A program made the position numbers and the translations under genes. A DNA stretch of 64,000 nucleotides, taken from contig JAHBUB010000011.1 in NCBI GenBank assembly GCA_019638285.1, positions 1 through 64,000 on the forward strand, written 5' to 3'. How positions within the stretch are numbered: the first letter of the stretch is position 1; each line of letters opens with the position of its first letter. Origin of the DNA: Cyclobacteriaceae bacterium (GTDB lineage: Bacteria; Bacteroidota; Bacteroidia; Cytophagales; Cyclobacteriaceae). The notes under the pieces are model-generated. The model ran no database searches. It was given only the letters and a program-made list of their open reading frames with translations, and was not told where the DNA came from. Shown one piece after another: positions 35,911 through 45,388 of the stretch.

Positions 35911-36748
35911 AAAAACCTTTTCCCGTCTTACGCCCTAGCTCTCCCGCATTTACCATTTGCTCCTGAATACGAGAGGGTCTGAATTTAGGTGCTTGGTGAA
36001 AGTTGTTGTACATGGAAGTAGTTACTGAAAAATTAGTGTCTACTCCAATTAAGTCCATTAATCTGAAGGGGCCCATCTTGAAACCTACGGATTGCAAAAG
36101 CAAATCGATGGTCTCGACATCAGCTACCCCCTCCTCTAAAATTTGCAAAGATTCCACATAGTAGTGTCGAGCTACCCTATTAACGATAAATCCGGGAGAA
36201 TCTTTTGCCACCACAGGTACTTTATCAAGCGAAAGTGAAAATTCTTTCATTTTATCGACCAGACTGGGTGCTGTTGCTTCACCAGAAATAACCTCCACCA
36301 GCTTCATAATATGGGCAGGATTAAAAAAATGTAGACCTACACACATAGTGGGATTCTTGAGACCGGATGCAATTTTTGTAATCGGAATAGAGGAGGTATT
36401 GGTAGCCAGAATCGCCTTACCTCCATTTATCTGTTCCAATTCGGAAAATAGTTTTTGTTTCACCTCAAGCTTTTCAACAATGGCCTCAATGATTAAATCA
36501 GCCTTAAGGTTGGTCAATTCGTTTACTGTACTCAATCTTGCTAGGGCTTCCTTTTTTTGCTCAGCTGAAACTTTACCTTTGGCCACGCCCCCTTCAATGT
36601 TTTTTTCAATTTGGGAAAGTGCATTTGTAACCAACTCGGCATTGATGTCAAATAAAAAAGTATCATATCCTGAAAGTGCACAGACCTGAGCAATCCCAAT
36701 ACCCATCGTGCCTGCACCTACTATGCCTACTGTCTTTATTTTGTTCAT
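35891..36748 (-). CDS. 3-hydroxybutyryl-CoA (3-hydroxyacyl-CoA) dehydrogenase
   Basis: NAD-dependent oxidation of 3-hydroxyacyl-CoA. The 285-residue protein has a Rossmann motif VGIVGAGTMGIGIAQV (6-21) and ATNTSSIPIT. The catalytic His is in GLHFFNPAHIMKLVEVI (about 138), and the C-terminal domain has DSPGFIVNRV. ATG at 36748 is preferred to the TTG seven codons upstream. It is single-copy here, without other beta-oxidation genes nearby. Confidence 0.93.
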   Translation of the reverse strand: MNKIKTVGIVGAGTMGIGIAQVCALSGYDTFLFDINAELVTNALSQIEKNIEGGVAKGKVSAEQKKEALARLSTVNELTNLKADLIIEAIVEKLEVKQKLFSELEQINGGKAILATNTSSIPITKIASGLKNPTMCVGLHFFNPAHIMKLVEVISGEATAPSLVDKMKEFSLSLDKVPVVAKDSPGFIVNRVARHYYVESLQILEEGVADVETIDLLLQSVGFKMGPFRLMDLIGVDTNFSVTTSMYNNFHQAPKFRPSRIQEQMVNAGELGRKTGKGFYDYSIK

Positions 36749-36873
36749 TATATTTTTACTAGAGAGCAAAGGCTTTTACAAAGGACACGCGGTTGTTATT
36801 TGCCACTCCACAACCAATGATTTTCTCAATCAAACGATCCTCTCCGTCTCAGTGTTTTCTGTGATTAAGTAAC

Positions 36874-37896
36874 TCAAATCACAGGCTTAAACTGTTTCAA
36901 GAATCTAATATCATTCTCTGAATAGAGCCTCAAATCATTCACTCTATAGCGCAATTGCGTAACTCTTTCTATTCCCATTCCAAATGCAAATCCAGTATAC
37001 TCTTCGGGGTCAATGCCGCAATTTCTCAACACATTCGGATGTACCATTCCCGATCCAGCTATCTCCACCCAACCACTGTGTTTGCAAACCGTACAACCTT
37101 CTCCATGGCAAATCAGACAGGAAATATCAATTTCTGCACTGGGCTCTGTAAATGGAAAGAAAGAAGGCCTGAACCGAATCTGAATGTCTTTACCATACAT
37201 TTCTTTGGCAAAGTGATACAACGTTTGTTTGAGATCAGCGAAACTCACATTTTTATCCACATAGAGACCCTCCACCTGATGGAAAAAGCAGTGAGCGCGC
37301 GCTGAGATGGCTTCATTGCGATACACTCTTCCAGGCATGATCGACCGGATAGGAGGCTTCTGCTTTTGCATCAATCTGATCTGAACGTTTGAGGTGTGAG
37401 TGCGCAGTAGCATATCAGGATTCTTTTCAATAAAAAAAGTATCCTGCATTTCTCTTGCTGGGTGATTGTCCGGAAAATTAAGGGCCGAGAAGTTATGCCA
37501 ATCGTCTTCAATCTCTGGTCCATCAGAAACATTAAATCCCAACCGTTCAAATATCTGAATGATCTTATATCTCGTAAGATTAAGAGGGTGCAGATTCCCT
37601 ATTGAATTATTAACGGGAGGTAAACTCAAGTCAATATCAACATTACCCCCGGATCCCTTAGTATCTAGCTGTTCCTGCAACTCTTTGAATCGAGATTCCG
37701 CAGATTGTTTTAGCTCGTTCAAAGCCTTTCCCACCCTTCTTTTCTCCTCACCAGAGAGCTGCTTGAACTCCTCAAACAACTGCGCTATCTGCCCTTTCTT
37801 GCTGATAAAGCGGAGGCGAAAAGATTCGAGGGAGTCTTTGGTGGTGGAAACAAAATTCTGTAGTTCAACTTCAATATTCTTTAATCTATCTTCCAT
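36874..37896 (-). CDS. pheS: Phenylalanyl-tRNA synthetase alpha subunit
   Basis: Catalytic subunit of class II PheRS. The 340-residue protein has an N-terminal coiled coil (1-90) and motif 2 region RTHTSNVQIRLM. PGRVYRNEAISARAHCFFHQVEGL is characteristic, and motif 3 is FAFGMGIERVTQLRY. ATG at 37896 is chosen over an in-frame TTG at 37920 that lies inside the upstream gene. It directly follows the WecA-like gene by 4 nt, so it may be co-transcribed with the polysaccharide locus. pheT is not in the window. Confidence 0.96.
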   Translation of the reverse strand: MEDRLKNIEVELQNFVSTTKDSLESFRLRFISKKGQIAQLFEEFKQLSGEEKRRVGKALNELKQSAESRFKELQEQLDTKGSGGNVDIDLSLPPVNNSIGNLHPLNLTRYKIIQIFERLGFNVSDGPEIEDDWHNFSALNFPDNHPAREMQDTFFIEKNPDMLLRTHTSNVQIRLMQKQKPPIRSIMPGRVYRNEAISARAHCFFHQVEGLYVDKNVSFADLKQTLYHFAKEMYGKDIQIRFRPSFFPFTEPSAEIDISCLICHGEGCTVCKHSGWVEIAGSGMVHPNVLRNCGIDPEEYTGFAFGMGIERVTQLRYRVNDLRLYSENDIRFLKQFKPVI

Positions 37897-37900
37897 TAAA

Positions 37901-38956
37901 TTAAGCTGCCTTTGAAGCAAGTTTTCTGAGTATTAAACGATCCAAAATTATACTAAGTGCCAATGAAATCACAATGATTAATGGCAACATAATCTTATCT
38001 CCCAATCCTCTGAGTAAATAAGAAAGAAGGATAAAAGAAGCATTGACCATTGCGAGTATCATTGCAGTTCTGGAGTGCGTTATTCCCAACCTCATAATGG
38101 CATGGTGAATATGACTCTTGTCAGGGCTGAATGGCGATTTCCCTTTTGACAACCGTAGGATTATGATCCTTAAAGTATCAGCCAATGGAACTATTATAAA
38201 TGCAGCTGCACTCGCTATTGGTGCGGAAAATTTTACGGGATGAAAATCTGGTAATGCGTTATTCACATTCATAAAGTGTATAGCCATAATGGCCAATAGC
38301 ATGCCTATCACCATTGCGCCTGTATCTCCCATGAATATCTCAGAGGGCTCCCAATTAAAAACCAGAAAGGCCAAAAGACCACCAGCCATCGAAAAACTAA
38401 ATAGCGAAAACACAAAATCATCAGTAAAATGAAACCATAGCCCAAAGGCTATCAAAGCAATGAGTCCCACGCTTCCAGCTAATCCATCTAAGCCATCTAT
38501 TAGATTAAAAGAATTGGTAATTACAATAATGGTAAAGGCTGTTAAACTATATCCAATAGCTGTGGGAATTTCATTAATTCCTAAAAACCCAAATAAAGAG
38601 GCAATGTGAACTCCTGAAAAGAGTAAAATAGTAACAGCAACAATTTGACCTAACAATTTATGCAATGCCCGAAAAGGAACCAGGTCGTCTCTCACCCCAA
38701 TAATAAAGACAATCAAAAGGCTGGCCATCACAAATCGCACTGAGTCCCATTGATTGAAATCCATCCAAAACATGGAAGCCATAGCAAATCCTAAAAAAAT
38801 AGCAATCCCCCCTAATGATGGGGTTACCTTCTTATGGATTTTTCTGCGACCAGGTGCATCTCCTAAATTCTTCTTGTGTGAATACTTAATAATCACAGGA
38901 AGAACGAGGAACGATACCAGAAAGGCCGTAACACATGCCGCCAGATTAACTGCCAT
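37901..38956 (-). CDS. WecA/TagO-type undecaprenyl-phosphate sugar-1-phosphate transferase
   Basis: Polyprenyl-phosphate transferase of 351 residues with about 11 membrane helices, expected to start glycan assembly by linking a HexNAc-1-P to undecaprenyl phosphate. Family motifs are PGRRKIHKKVTPSLGGIAIF, the Asp motif NLIDGLDGLAGSVG, FMGDTGAM, and the His motif PDKSHIHHAIMRLG of the WecA/TagO branch (MraY differs here). It is the last gene of the polysaccharide locus and probably supplies its lipid-linked primer. Confidence 0.92.
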   Translation of the reverse strand: MAVNLAACVTAFLVSFLVLPVIIKYSHKKNLGDAPGRRKIHKKVTPSLGGIAIFLGFAMASMFWMDFNQWDSVRFVMASLLIVFIIGVRDDLVPFRALHKLLGQIVAVTILLFSGVHIASLFGFLGINEIPTAIGYSLTAFTIIVITNSFNLIDGLDGLAGSVGLIALIAFGLWFHFTDDFVFSLFSFSMAGGLLAFLVFNWEPSEIFMGDTGAMVIGMLLAIMAIHFMNVNNALPDFHPVKFSAPIASAAAFIIVPLADTLRIIILRLSKGKSPFSPDKSHIHHAIMRLGITHSRTAMILAMVNASFILLSYLLRGLGDKIMLPLIIVISLALSIILDRLILRKLASKAA

Positions 38957-38998
38957 TTACATCGATTTCGTGCGAATTTATGATTTTTATAGCAGAAC

Positions 38999-40258
38999 TT
39001 AAGGTGCTGAATTTGCCTCAGCCCTTGCTTCATACTCCTGCTTTGCAAAAAGCCATAGCAATGGACAAAAAATGGCAAAGAAAGTGACCCCCTTTTGGGC
39101 ACTAAAAACATTCTCGAAAAGTGCGGTAACGGCAAATAGAATTATAAATGCCCCCATGAGAGGACTTTGATATTTTATCGCATGCCTAAAAGGGACAATA
39201 AGCAAGGCAAGAAAAAGTCCCAATCCAATTATTCCACTGCGGTGAAGTTGGGCGAAATATTCACTGTGAGAATCCATGTGTTCAGCCAGCGGACGTTCAT
39301 AATGATTCGCCTCAAAACAAGTTTGAAGTTCATCTCTGAAATCTCCAGTCCCATAACCATAAATGATTTCCGGCCATTGCAACAATTCAACATTACACTT
39401 AAATACTTGTATACGATTCATTAGTGGATAAACGCTAGGGTCTCCTTCTGAACCCAATACTTTCCCTGTCAGAACCATTTTAGGTGTATCCAAAAACCGG
39501 TGTCTCGAAAAGGGGAGCAGGACAATTAAAATCAAAAATAAAGCAAGTCCTGCAATTCCTATCACTCTAGTCCGACCAGACCATTTAAACCCAATAAAAA
39601 AAAGTGTAGCTAGTGCGAAGGCTAAAATTCCTGCCCGAGAATTTAGCCAAATTAGGAACACGGAAAGCACCACTAAACTAAATGTAACCCACCCCAGTCT
39701 TGATCTATCTAAATTTCTTAAAGGAAAATATTGATCCACCAAGAAGAACACACAAAATGAGATATACATCGAGAGAAAAGCAGGATGAATATTCACTATT
39801 ACATTGTTGGCTGCTATTAGGTTTGATTGGAGGTTTTTAGGATCCCAAAGATCGTAGGAGATAAAGAAGAGAGAAGTAAGGTTGAGGGATATTACTCCGA
39901 TCAAAAAGGCAATCAATGAGGTTTTTAGAATTTTTTTATTATCATAAATCTCTAAAGACAATATTATAAATGGTAGTATCACTAGAGTCAAGGATGATTC
40001 CACAAACCTTAATCCAAAATCGAGATCAGCTGAATATGAAAGTCCAATGACACTAAAAGCAAAAAACAAAGTAAACAACTTCAAAATAAGTTGGCGCTTA
40101 AAGAGGTCAATTATTCTTGGCTTAGTAAATAGCCAAGCGGTAAAAAAAACAATAATCAGCCTATTGTGAATGTTGGGAAAAAGAAATGGGAGGGTGAAGA
40201 AACATAAATACAATAAATTTTTATTAATCTTATTCCAAAATGACTCTCTCTTCTGCAT
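38999..40258 (-). CDS. O-antigen ligase/polymerase-like membrane protein (copy 1)
   Basis: A 419-residue polytopic protein with about 12 membrane helices and a large periplasmic loop near residues 270-340 containing GYGTGDFRDELQ and HMDSHSEYFAQLHRSGIIGL, as in Wzy_C/WaaL proteins. Its C-terminal helix motif SAQKGVTFFAIFCPLLWLF resembles that of the gene at 44127 (QVQKGVVFFSFFYTLF), so the two are paralogues. Ligase and polymerase cannot be told apart by sequence. Confidence 0.82.
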   Translation of the reverse strand: MQKRESFWNKINKNLLYLCFFTLPFLFPNIHNRLIIVFFTAWLFTKPRIIDLFKRQLILKLFTLFFAFSVIGLSYSADLDFGLRFVESSLTLVILPFIILSLEIYDNKKILKTSLIAFLIGVISLNLTSLFFISYDLWDPKNLQSNLIAANNVIVNIHPAFLSMYISFCVFFLVDQYFPLRNLDRSRLGWVTFSLVVLSVFLIWLNSRAGILAFALATLFFIGFKWSGRTRVIGIAGLALFLILIVLLPFSRHRFLDTPKMVLTGKVLGSEGDPSVYPLMNRIQVFKCNVELLQWPEIIYGYGTGDFRDELQTCFEANHYERPLAEHMDSHSEYFAQLHRSGIIGLGLFLALLIVPFRHAIKYQSPLMGAFIILFAVTALFENVFSAQKGVTFFAIFCPLLWLFAKQEYEARAEANSAP

Positions 40259-40361
40259 TGCGTAATTATTAAATCAATATCATTAATCTATTTTCAATAA
40301 TTAAGAAATAAGGTTGACGCATTTAAAAGTGTTTCAAGTTAAGCCAAAATTGCACTAATAT

Positions 40362-40369
40362 TACATTTG
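40362..40369 (+). promoter_or_regulatory. Candidate -7 box ahead of the GT4 gene
   Basis: TACATTTG (TA-N2-TTTG), 13 nt before the TTG start codon of the only plus-strand glycosyltransferase gene. No clear -33 element. It implies a very short leader. Confidence 0.4.
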
Positions 40370-40382
40370 CAAAACGCCAAAT

Positions 40383-41555
40383 TTGAATATACCAACCAAA
40401 AAAAAACCTGCTCGATTAGTTCTGGTAAGTGAGTATTTTTACCCTGCAAACAATGCCCCTGGGGCTCGCTTTAAACCACTCGCACTAGAATTTATTAAGC
40501 ATTTTAAGCTCACAATTTATACATCAAAAATATCCAAAGGTGTTGATGATTTTCCCGTTAAATGTAATTTTTTATCATTTCCGCCAAATCAAACCAGTAA
40601 CTTTACCAGGCTATTCGCTGAAATAGCTTATGGGATGGAGACATTTTTCCGTTTAATATTTTCGAAGGGAGAAATTTATTATGTTACTAGCCCTTCATTT
40701 ATTAATTGCATTTTTTCTGTTGCTTACTGCATCCTTTTTAAAAAAAAATACATAATCGACATTCGAGATGATTATCCAAGGGTCTACTTCGAGGCTGGAC
40801 TCCTATCAGCTAAAAGCCTTGTTGGCCGTCTTTTATTAAGAATCGAACGAAAAATGTGCAAGTCGTCTATCTTGGTGATTGCTGCAACTGAAGGGTTAAA
40901 GAAAAATATAGAAAAATATTATAATAGTGATATATGGCTACTGAGAAACGGGTATTCAAATCAACTCTTCAAGCCAAGCCAAGAGAAGTATCAACGCTTT
41001 ACCCTTGTATTTCATGGTATTATTAGTAATTATCAAGATATTGATTTATTGATTGACTTGGGCAAATTAATCTCAGAAAGAAACCTACAAATCGATATTT
41101 TAGTTATTGGGCATGGTAGCCAAGATAATAAGCTCAAAAATCAAATACCTCAATGCATAAAATACCTAGGCTCAAAACCATACGAGGATATCCCTCCATT
41201 AATCAGCAAAGCCCATCTGGGACTATCTTTTCGCAAACAAGGAAAGGTTAGCCAAGATAGTTTTCCTGTTAAAACCTATGAATACATTGGAGTCAGCATC
41301 CCAATCATTGTAACCCCAATCAGTGAGGCTGGTAATTATATCGAAAAATCAAATATAGGTTACCAGTTTAATCCTATAGACATTGAAATATTATTAGATA
41401 AAATTATTGAAATAAAATCGAATGCGGGGCTATATCATCAATTGACTGAAAATATCATGAAAATCAGATCGCAATTTTCAAGAGAGAGAATTAGTACTGA
41501 GGCAGTCCAAAAAATTGTTGAGTTGACTCAAAAGTACGAGCCCATCATAGCTTAA
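40383..41555 (+). CDS. Family 4-type glycosyltransferase (WbuB-like GT-B)
   Basis: A 390-residue GT-B protein. The N-terminal acceptor domain opens RLVLVSEYFYPANNAPGARF, then IIDIRDDYPRV. The C-terminal half has ILVIGHGSQDNKLKN and the donor-binding EXXXXXXXE-like segment DSFPVKTYEYIGVSIPIIV. This resembles WbuB/GT4 enzymes adding a deoxy- or amino-sugar. The start is TTG at 40383, since no in-frame ATG occurs before residue 83. It is alone on the plus strand, convergent with the aminotransferase gene (11-bp overlap). Confidence 0.85.
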   Translation: MNIPTKKKPARLVLVSEYFYPANNAPGARFKPLALEFIKHFKLTIYTSKISKGVDDFPVKCNFLSFPPNQTSNFTRLFAEIAYGMETFFRLIFSKGEIYYVTSPSFINCIFSVAYCILFKKKYIIDIRDDYPRVYFEAGLLSAKSLVGRLLLRIERKMCKSSILVIAATEGLKKNIEKYYNSDIWLLRNGYSNQLFKPSQEKYQRFTLVFHGIISNYQDIDLLIDLGKLISERNLQIDILVIGHGSQDNKLKNQIPQCIKYLGSKPYEDIPPLISKAHLGLSFRKQGKVSQDSFPVKTYEYIGVSIPIIVTPISEAGNYIEKSNIGYQFNPIDIEILLDKIIEIKSNAGLYHQLTENIMKIRSQFSRERISTEAVQKIVELTQKYEPIIA

Positions 41556-42651
41556 AAAAAGATTTTATCCCATTGCAAACATACTCCATCTGTTCTTTTG
41601 AAATCTCAGGGTACATGGGAATAGAAATAATTTCATCTTGATATCTTGATGCTACCGGATAGTCATCGCGAGAATGGCCAAGATATTTGTATGCGGTGAG
41701 ATTTGGTAATGCTGTAGGATAATGAATAGCTGTTTGAATTCCCATAGACCTCAAATGTTCTTTCAAGGCATCACGTTTTTTTGTGCGAATAACATATAAA
41801 TGAAATGTATGCTTTGTGTTATTTCGAACTATAGGGAGTGTAATCTCTTCAACATTTTTGAGGGTTGTGTTGTAAAATGTCGCATTACTAATCCTTGAAT
41901 TGGTCCAATTAATGATATAATTAGCTTTAACATTCAATACCGCAGCCTGAAGAGTGTCTAGTCTACTATTGATCCCTTCAATTTGATGTTCGTGTTTCTT
42001 TAACGCACCATGATTCGCAAACATTCTACACTTCTCAGCGAGCAGATCATCATCAGTTATTATACACCCAGCGTCACCATATGCTCCCAAATTTTTACCT
42101 GGATAAAAACTAAATGTTCCCGCTACCCCATACCGACCAGCTAACCTTCCCTTCTCCTCACTAAAATGAGACTGAGCACAATCCTCTATGAGGTAGAGGT
42201 TATGCTTATCACAAATATTTTTTATTGCTACAATATCTGCCATTTGTCCATATAGATGAACTGGGATAATTGCTTTGGTCCTTTTTGTGATTTTCTCTTC
42301 TATTAATCCTGGGTTGATTGTATAGGTCTCGGGATCAATATCAACAAATATCGGCTTAGCTCCTGTTTGTGTGATAGTTTCAGCGGTAGATATCCAACTA
42401 GATGCAGTTGTAATTACTTCATCTCCAACTCCAATCCCGAGCATTTTTAATACTATATATATTGCATCTGTGCCATTTGCAACACCGATAACATGCTTTA
42501 CCCCATAAAGTGAAGCAAATTTGGATTCAAAATCTCCAATCTGTTCTCCACCAATAAAATTGGCATCATTTAAAACTTCAAAAATCGCTTTATCTATTTC
42601 TTGTTTAATAGATAAATACTGCGTTTTTAAATCTACAAATGGAATATTCAT
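41545..42651 (-). CDS. DegT/DnrJ/EryC1 sugar aminotransferase (WbpE-like), module 1
   Basis: PLP enzyme that aminates a keto-sugar nucleotide. The 368-residue protein has ANGTDAIYIVLKMLGIG, DEVITTASSWISTAETI and EDCAQSHFSE. The PLP lysine is in FYPGKNLGAYGDAG (about 188), and GINSRLDTLQAAVL follows. These contexts are close to WbpE-type UDP-3-keto-GlcNAcA aminotransferases. It works with the following-upstream acetyltransferase and Gfo/Idh/MocA oxidoreductase (5-nt gap and 4-nt overlap), giving an oxidation-amination-acetylation cassette. The exact sugar is inferred. Confidence 0.88.
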   Translation of the reverse strand: MNIPFVDLKTQYLSIKQEIDKAIFEVLNDANFIGGEQIGDFESKFASLYGVKHVIGVANGTDAIYIVLKMLGIGVGDEVITTASSWISTAETITQTGAKPIFVDIDPETYTINPGLIEEKITKRTKAIIPVHLYGQMADIVAIKNICDKHNLYLIEDCAQSHFSEEKGRLAGRYGVAGTFSFYPGKNLGAYGDAGCIITDDDLLAEKCRMFANHGALKKHEHQIEGINSRLDTLQAAVLNVKANYIINWTNSRISNATFYNTTLKNVEEITLPIVRNNTKHTFHLYVIRTKKRDALKEHLRSMGIQTAIHYPTALPNLTAYKYLGHSRDDYPVASRYQDEIISIPMYPEISKEQMEYVCNGIKSFFKL

Positions 42652-42656
42652 AACTA

Positions 42657-43121
42657 CTAATCTAAAGCTCTTATTAAACGCGCAGGGTTACCCACATATA
42701 TTCCAGGCAGGTCAATAGATTTTGTTACTACTGCTCCTGCTCCAATAACTACATTATCGCAAATGTTAACAGGAAGAAGTGTAACATTTGATCCAATAGA
42801 AACATTATCTCCAATCCTTGTTTCCTTCCATAGCTCTTGTTTCCCTCTTGCAGGGCCTCCAATTGAAAATGTATCATTAACAAACATAACGCCATGTCCA
42901 ATGAAACAATCACTACCAATAGTAACTAATTCACAAATAAATGTGTGGGACTGAATCTTTGTGCGAGCTCCTATGGTTACATTTTTCTGTATCTCTACGA
43001 AAGGCCCTATAAAACAGTTATCCTCAATTATGCACCCATACAAATTTACAGGTCGAATAACTTTTACTTCTTGACCAAATTGTACGTTGATAATATCTGA
43101 ATCAATAAAACTAACACTCAT
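42657..43121 (-). CDS. Left-handed beta-helix sugar N-acetyltransferase, module 1
   Basis: A 154-residue hexapeptide-repeat protein ([51 protein letters not shown]), as in WbpD/WlbB-type UDP-amino-sugar N-acetyltransferases. It lies between the oxidoreductase (4-nt overlap) and aminotransferase genes, so it most likely acetylates the 3-amino group. It is shorter than WbpD-like proteins of about 190 residues such as the one at 62855. Confidence 0.85.
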   Translation of the reverse strand: MSVSFIDSDIINVQFGQEVKVIRPVNLYGCIIEDNCFIGPFVEIQKNVTIGARTKIQSHTFICELVTIGSDCFIGHGVMFVNDTFSIGGPARGKQELWKETRIGDNVSIGSNVTLLPVNICDNVVIGAGAVVTKSIDLPGIYVGNPARLIRALD

Positions 43122-44134
43122 GCAATCACTTTAGCTGAAGAGTAAATTTTATCAATTATCTCGACTGTTTTTAATCCTTCAAAACCATTAGTTGCAATTA
43201 CGCCAGCATGATTTAGAACATTAACTACATTCTCATAAACCTTATCATGATTGGACATGGAGCCTTGATATTGACCATAGTTATTAGGTGGATTGCCCGG
43301 AGGAAGGTTTTCTATCTTATAGTCTTGGATATTTTGATATTCCAATTCATTGAGATATTGTCCTCCTATTTTAACTGTACCTTTTTCTCCAAAAATAGTA
43401 AGCGAACCCTCCATATTTCCCCCAAAACTATTCACTGTATAGTTTATAGTTCCAATCGTGCCATCATAAAACTCTAGCGTAACAACGCCATTATCATCAA
43501 ACTCTATAATACCCTTATGATTAAAATTCCCTGTGAACGAATAGACATGACGAACATCGCCAACCATCCAATAGAGCAAATCTATAAAATGGCTAAACTG
43601 CGTATACAAAGTCCCGCCATCCATGTCTTTTGTGCCTTTCCAAGAATTTTCATAATAGGCGTTATTTCTATTCCAGAAACAACTAAGCTGGACACTGAAA
43701 AGTTTGCCAAGCCTCCCCTCGTCAATGGCCCTTTTTACCGCAACAACTGGAGGATTGAAACGATTTTGTTTCACGATAAAAAGCCTTCTATTTGCCTTTT
43801 CAGCTTCCTTAATCATTTCACCACAATCGTGAACTGTGAGAGCCATCGGCTTCTCACACAGTGCGTGAATTCCCGCACGCAAAACCAAAATAGTATGTTG
43901 AGCATGGAGACCATTGGGAGTGCAGATTGCTACTACATCTAAATTTTCCTCTCCCTGTAGCATTTCCTCTAGTCCAAGGTAAGTTTTACACTTATACTTA
44001 CTTGCCATCGCCAAATTCTTCTCCGAATCTATATCACATACTGCCGCAAGCGCTCCATTATTAGCAATATGTTCCGCGTGACGTTGACCAATTCTACCAC
44101 ATCCTACTATAGCAAATCTTAAGATTTTATTCAT
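43118..44134 (-). CDS. Gfo/Idh/MocA-family sugar-nucleotide oxidoreductase, module 1
   Basis: A 338-residue NAD(P)-dependent dehydrogenase. The N-terminal Rossmann is RFAIVGCGRIGQRHAEHI (5-22), followed by VAICTPNGLHAQH, the EKPMALT catalytic-lysine motif near 95, and DMDGGTLYTQFSHFIDLLYWMVG with the conserved His of the sugar site. It should oxidise C3 of a UDP-sugar before amination. Overlaps with its neighbours at both ends (8 nt with the membrane protein upstream, 4 nt with the acetyltransferase) indicate one operon. Confidence 0.88.
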   Translation of the reverse strand: MNKILRFAIVGCGRIGQRHAEHIANNGALAAVCDIDSEKNLAMASKYKCKTYLGLEEMLQGEENLDVVAICTPNGLHAQHTILVLRAGIHALCEKPMALTVHDCGEMIKEAEKANRRLFIVKQNRFNPPVVAVKRAIDEGRLGKLFSVQLSCFWNRNNAYYENSWKGTKDMDGGTLYTQFSHFIDLLYWMVGDVRHVYSFTGNFNHKGIIEFDDNGVVTLEFYDGTIGTINYTVNSFGGNMEGSLTIFGEKGTVKIGGQYLNELEYQNIQDYKIENLPPGNPPNNYGQYQGSMSNHDKVYENVVNVLNHAGVIATNGFEGLKTVEIIDKIYSSAKVIA

Positions 44135-45377
44135 TATGGTTCAATTGATACTTTCCTGCAAAGGAAGCGAATAAAGTATAGAAAAAAGAAAAAAACACTA
44201 CCCCTTTTTGAACTTGCAATGTAGATTCCGTTAAACTGAATATGCCAAAAAGGACAGTGAATAAAAGGAAGAGAGGCTGTTCCTTCCAAAATTTAATAGG
44301 ATAAATCATTAAGAATACGAGAATCAGGCCACCAACTATTCCTATCTCTATGGTTGATTGGAGGTATTCGTTATGTGCATTGTATCTCTGACTTGATATC
44401 CACCAAAAATCATGTTGATCATAACAATCTATAAGAATCTCATCAACATCCCCAGCACCAACTCCAGTGAAAAATGTTTTACTTACTATAATCTCTAAAG
44501 CGCATGAGTAAATTTGAATTCGATCATAAGCATAGTTTTTCAAACTGTCGAAATTGCCAGAAGAAGCCATTGTAAGTGGCACCACAAATCTTTCTTGAAT
44601 GTCAGAATTCTTATTTTTCACTAAAGCGAAAAGTACAATTGATAAAACTAGGCCCACAATTATTGCCTTGTATTGCTTCATCAGTATAAAATAGATCGTA
44701 ATCGCAAGTATTAATCCAACGATCGGCATCCTCGATGCCAGTCGAAAAACAAAAATACTTAACAAGAGAATTTGACCACCCGCCCAAAATTTACCAAGTC
44801 TTGAAAAAGAATTAAAGTAGATGATAAGAATAATAATTGAAAAACTCAGATATAAACTCAAATAACCAGGATGAAAGGAGGCTATGCCAGATAATTTTTC
44901 AAATGTATATTGGCTCCATGCGTCAAGCATACTACTGCTTATACTTGCTATCTTAGCCAAGATAAAAAAGCATACAAGAACTGCGCTGTTAGAAAAAACA
45001 ACTAAAACCTTCTTCACCTTTATATCCTTGAGAAGATCATAGCCAGAAAAAAAAATTAAAGGAAATAAAAGTATTGGTAGTTTAGTCTCAATATTCTTCA
45101 TTCCCTCCCTCAAATTCGCAGAATAGCTTAGCGATATCAGTTGCATTACAAAATAAAGTAGCAACACAATAGCAACGCCATTAGCCTTAAATTTGAAGAG
45201 ATGTTTTTCAGGGCTTCGCAGTGTTAAATAAAACCACCCAACAAAAAGTACAATAACACATACACTGGCAATTTTAATTGACAAAAAAAACGTTCCAGAA
45301 ACAACATACATTAAGAGGAGTAAAAATCGCTTAATCCATTGCTCCTGCCTGCTTACTTCTGTAATAGGATTAGTCAT
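44127..45377 (-). CDS. O-antigen ligase/polymerase-like membrane protein (copy 2)
   Basis: A 416-residue polytopic protein of the Wzy_C/O-antigen ligase type, with about 11-12 helices and a periplasmic loop with GVGAGDVDEILIDCYDQHDFWW and RYNAHNEYLQSTIEIGIVGG. It is a paralogue of the protein at 38999 by its C-terminal QKGVVFFSFF motif and the AHNEYL/SHSEYF loop. It overlaps the oxidoreductase gene by 8 nt. Upstream is an acyltransferase pseudogene. Confidence 0.82.
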   Translation of the reverse strand: MTNPITEVSRQEQWIKRFLLLLMYVVSGTFFLSIKIASVCVIVLFVGWFYLTLRSPEKHLFKFKANGVAIVLLLYFVMQLISLSYSANLREGMKNIETKLPILLFPLIFFSGYDLLKDIKVKKVLVVFSNSAVLVCFFILAKIASISSSMLDAWSQYTFEKLSGIASFHPGYLSLYLSFSIIILIIYFNSFSRLGKFWAGGQILLLSIFVFRLASRMPIVGLILAITIYFILMKQYKAIIVGLVLSIVLFALVKNKNSDIQERFVVPLTMASSGNFDSLKNYAYDRIQIYSCALEIIVSKTFFTGVGAGDVDEILIDCYDQHDFWWISSQRYNAHNEYLQSTIEIGIVGGLILVFLMIYPIKFWKEQPLFLLFTVLFGIFSLTESTLQVQKGVVFFSFFYTLFASFAGKYQLNHNE

Positions 45378-45388
45378 TTCCCGCCACT

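Noticed and set aside
36731-36769. TTG start for the 3-hydroxyacyl-CoA dehydrogenase
   Set aside because: The ATG seven codons later begins right before the Rossmann motif as in homologues.
37897-37920. TTG start for pheS
   Set aside because: Would overlap the WecA-like gene; ATG at 37896 gives the normal N terminus.
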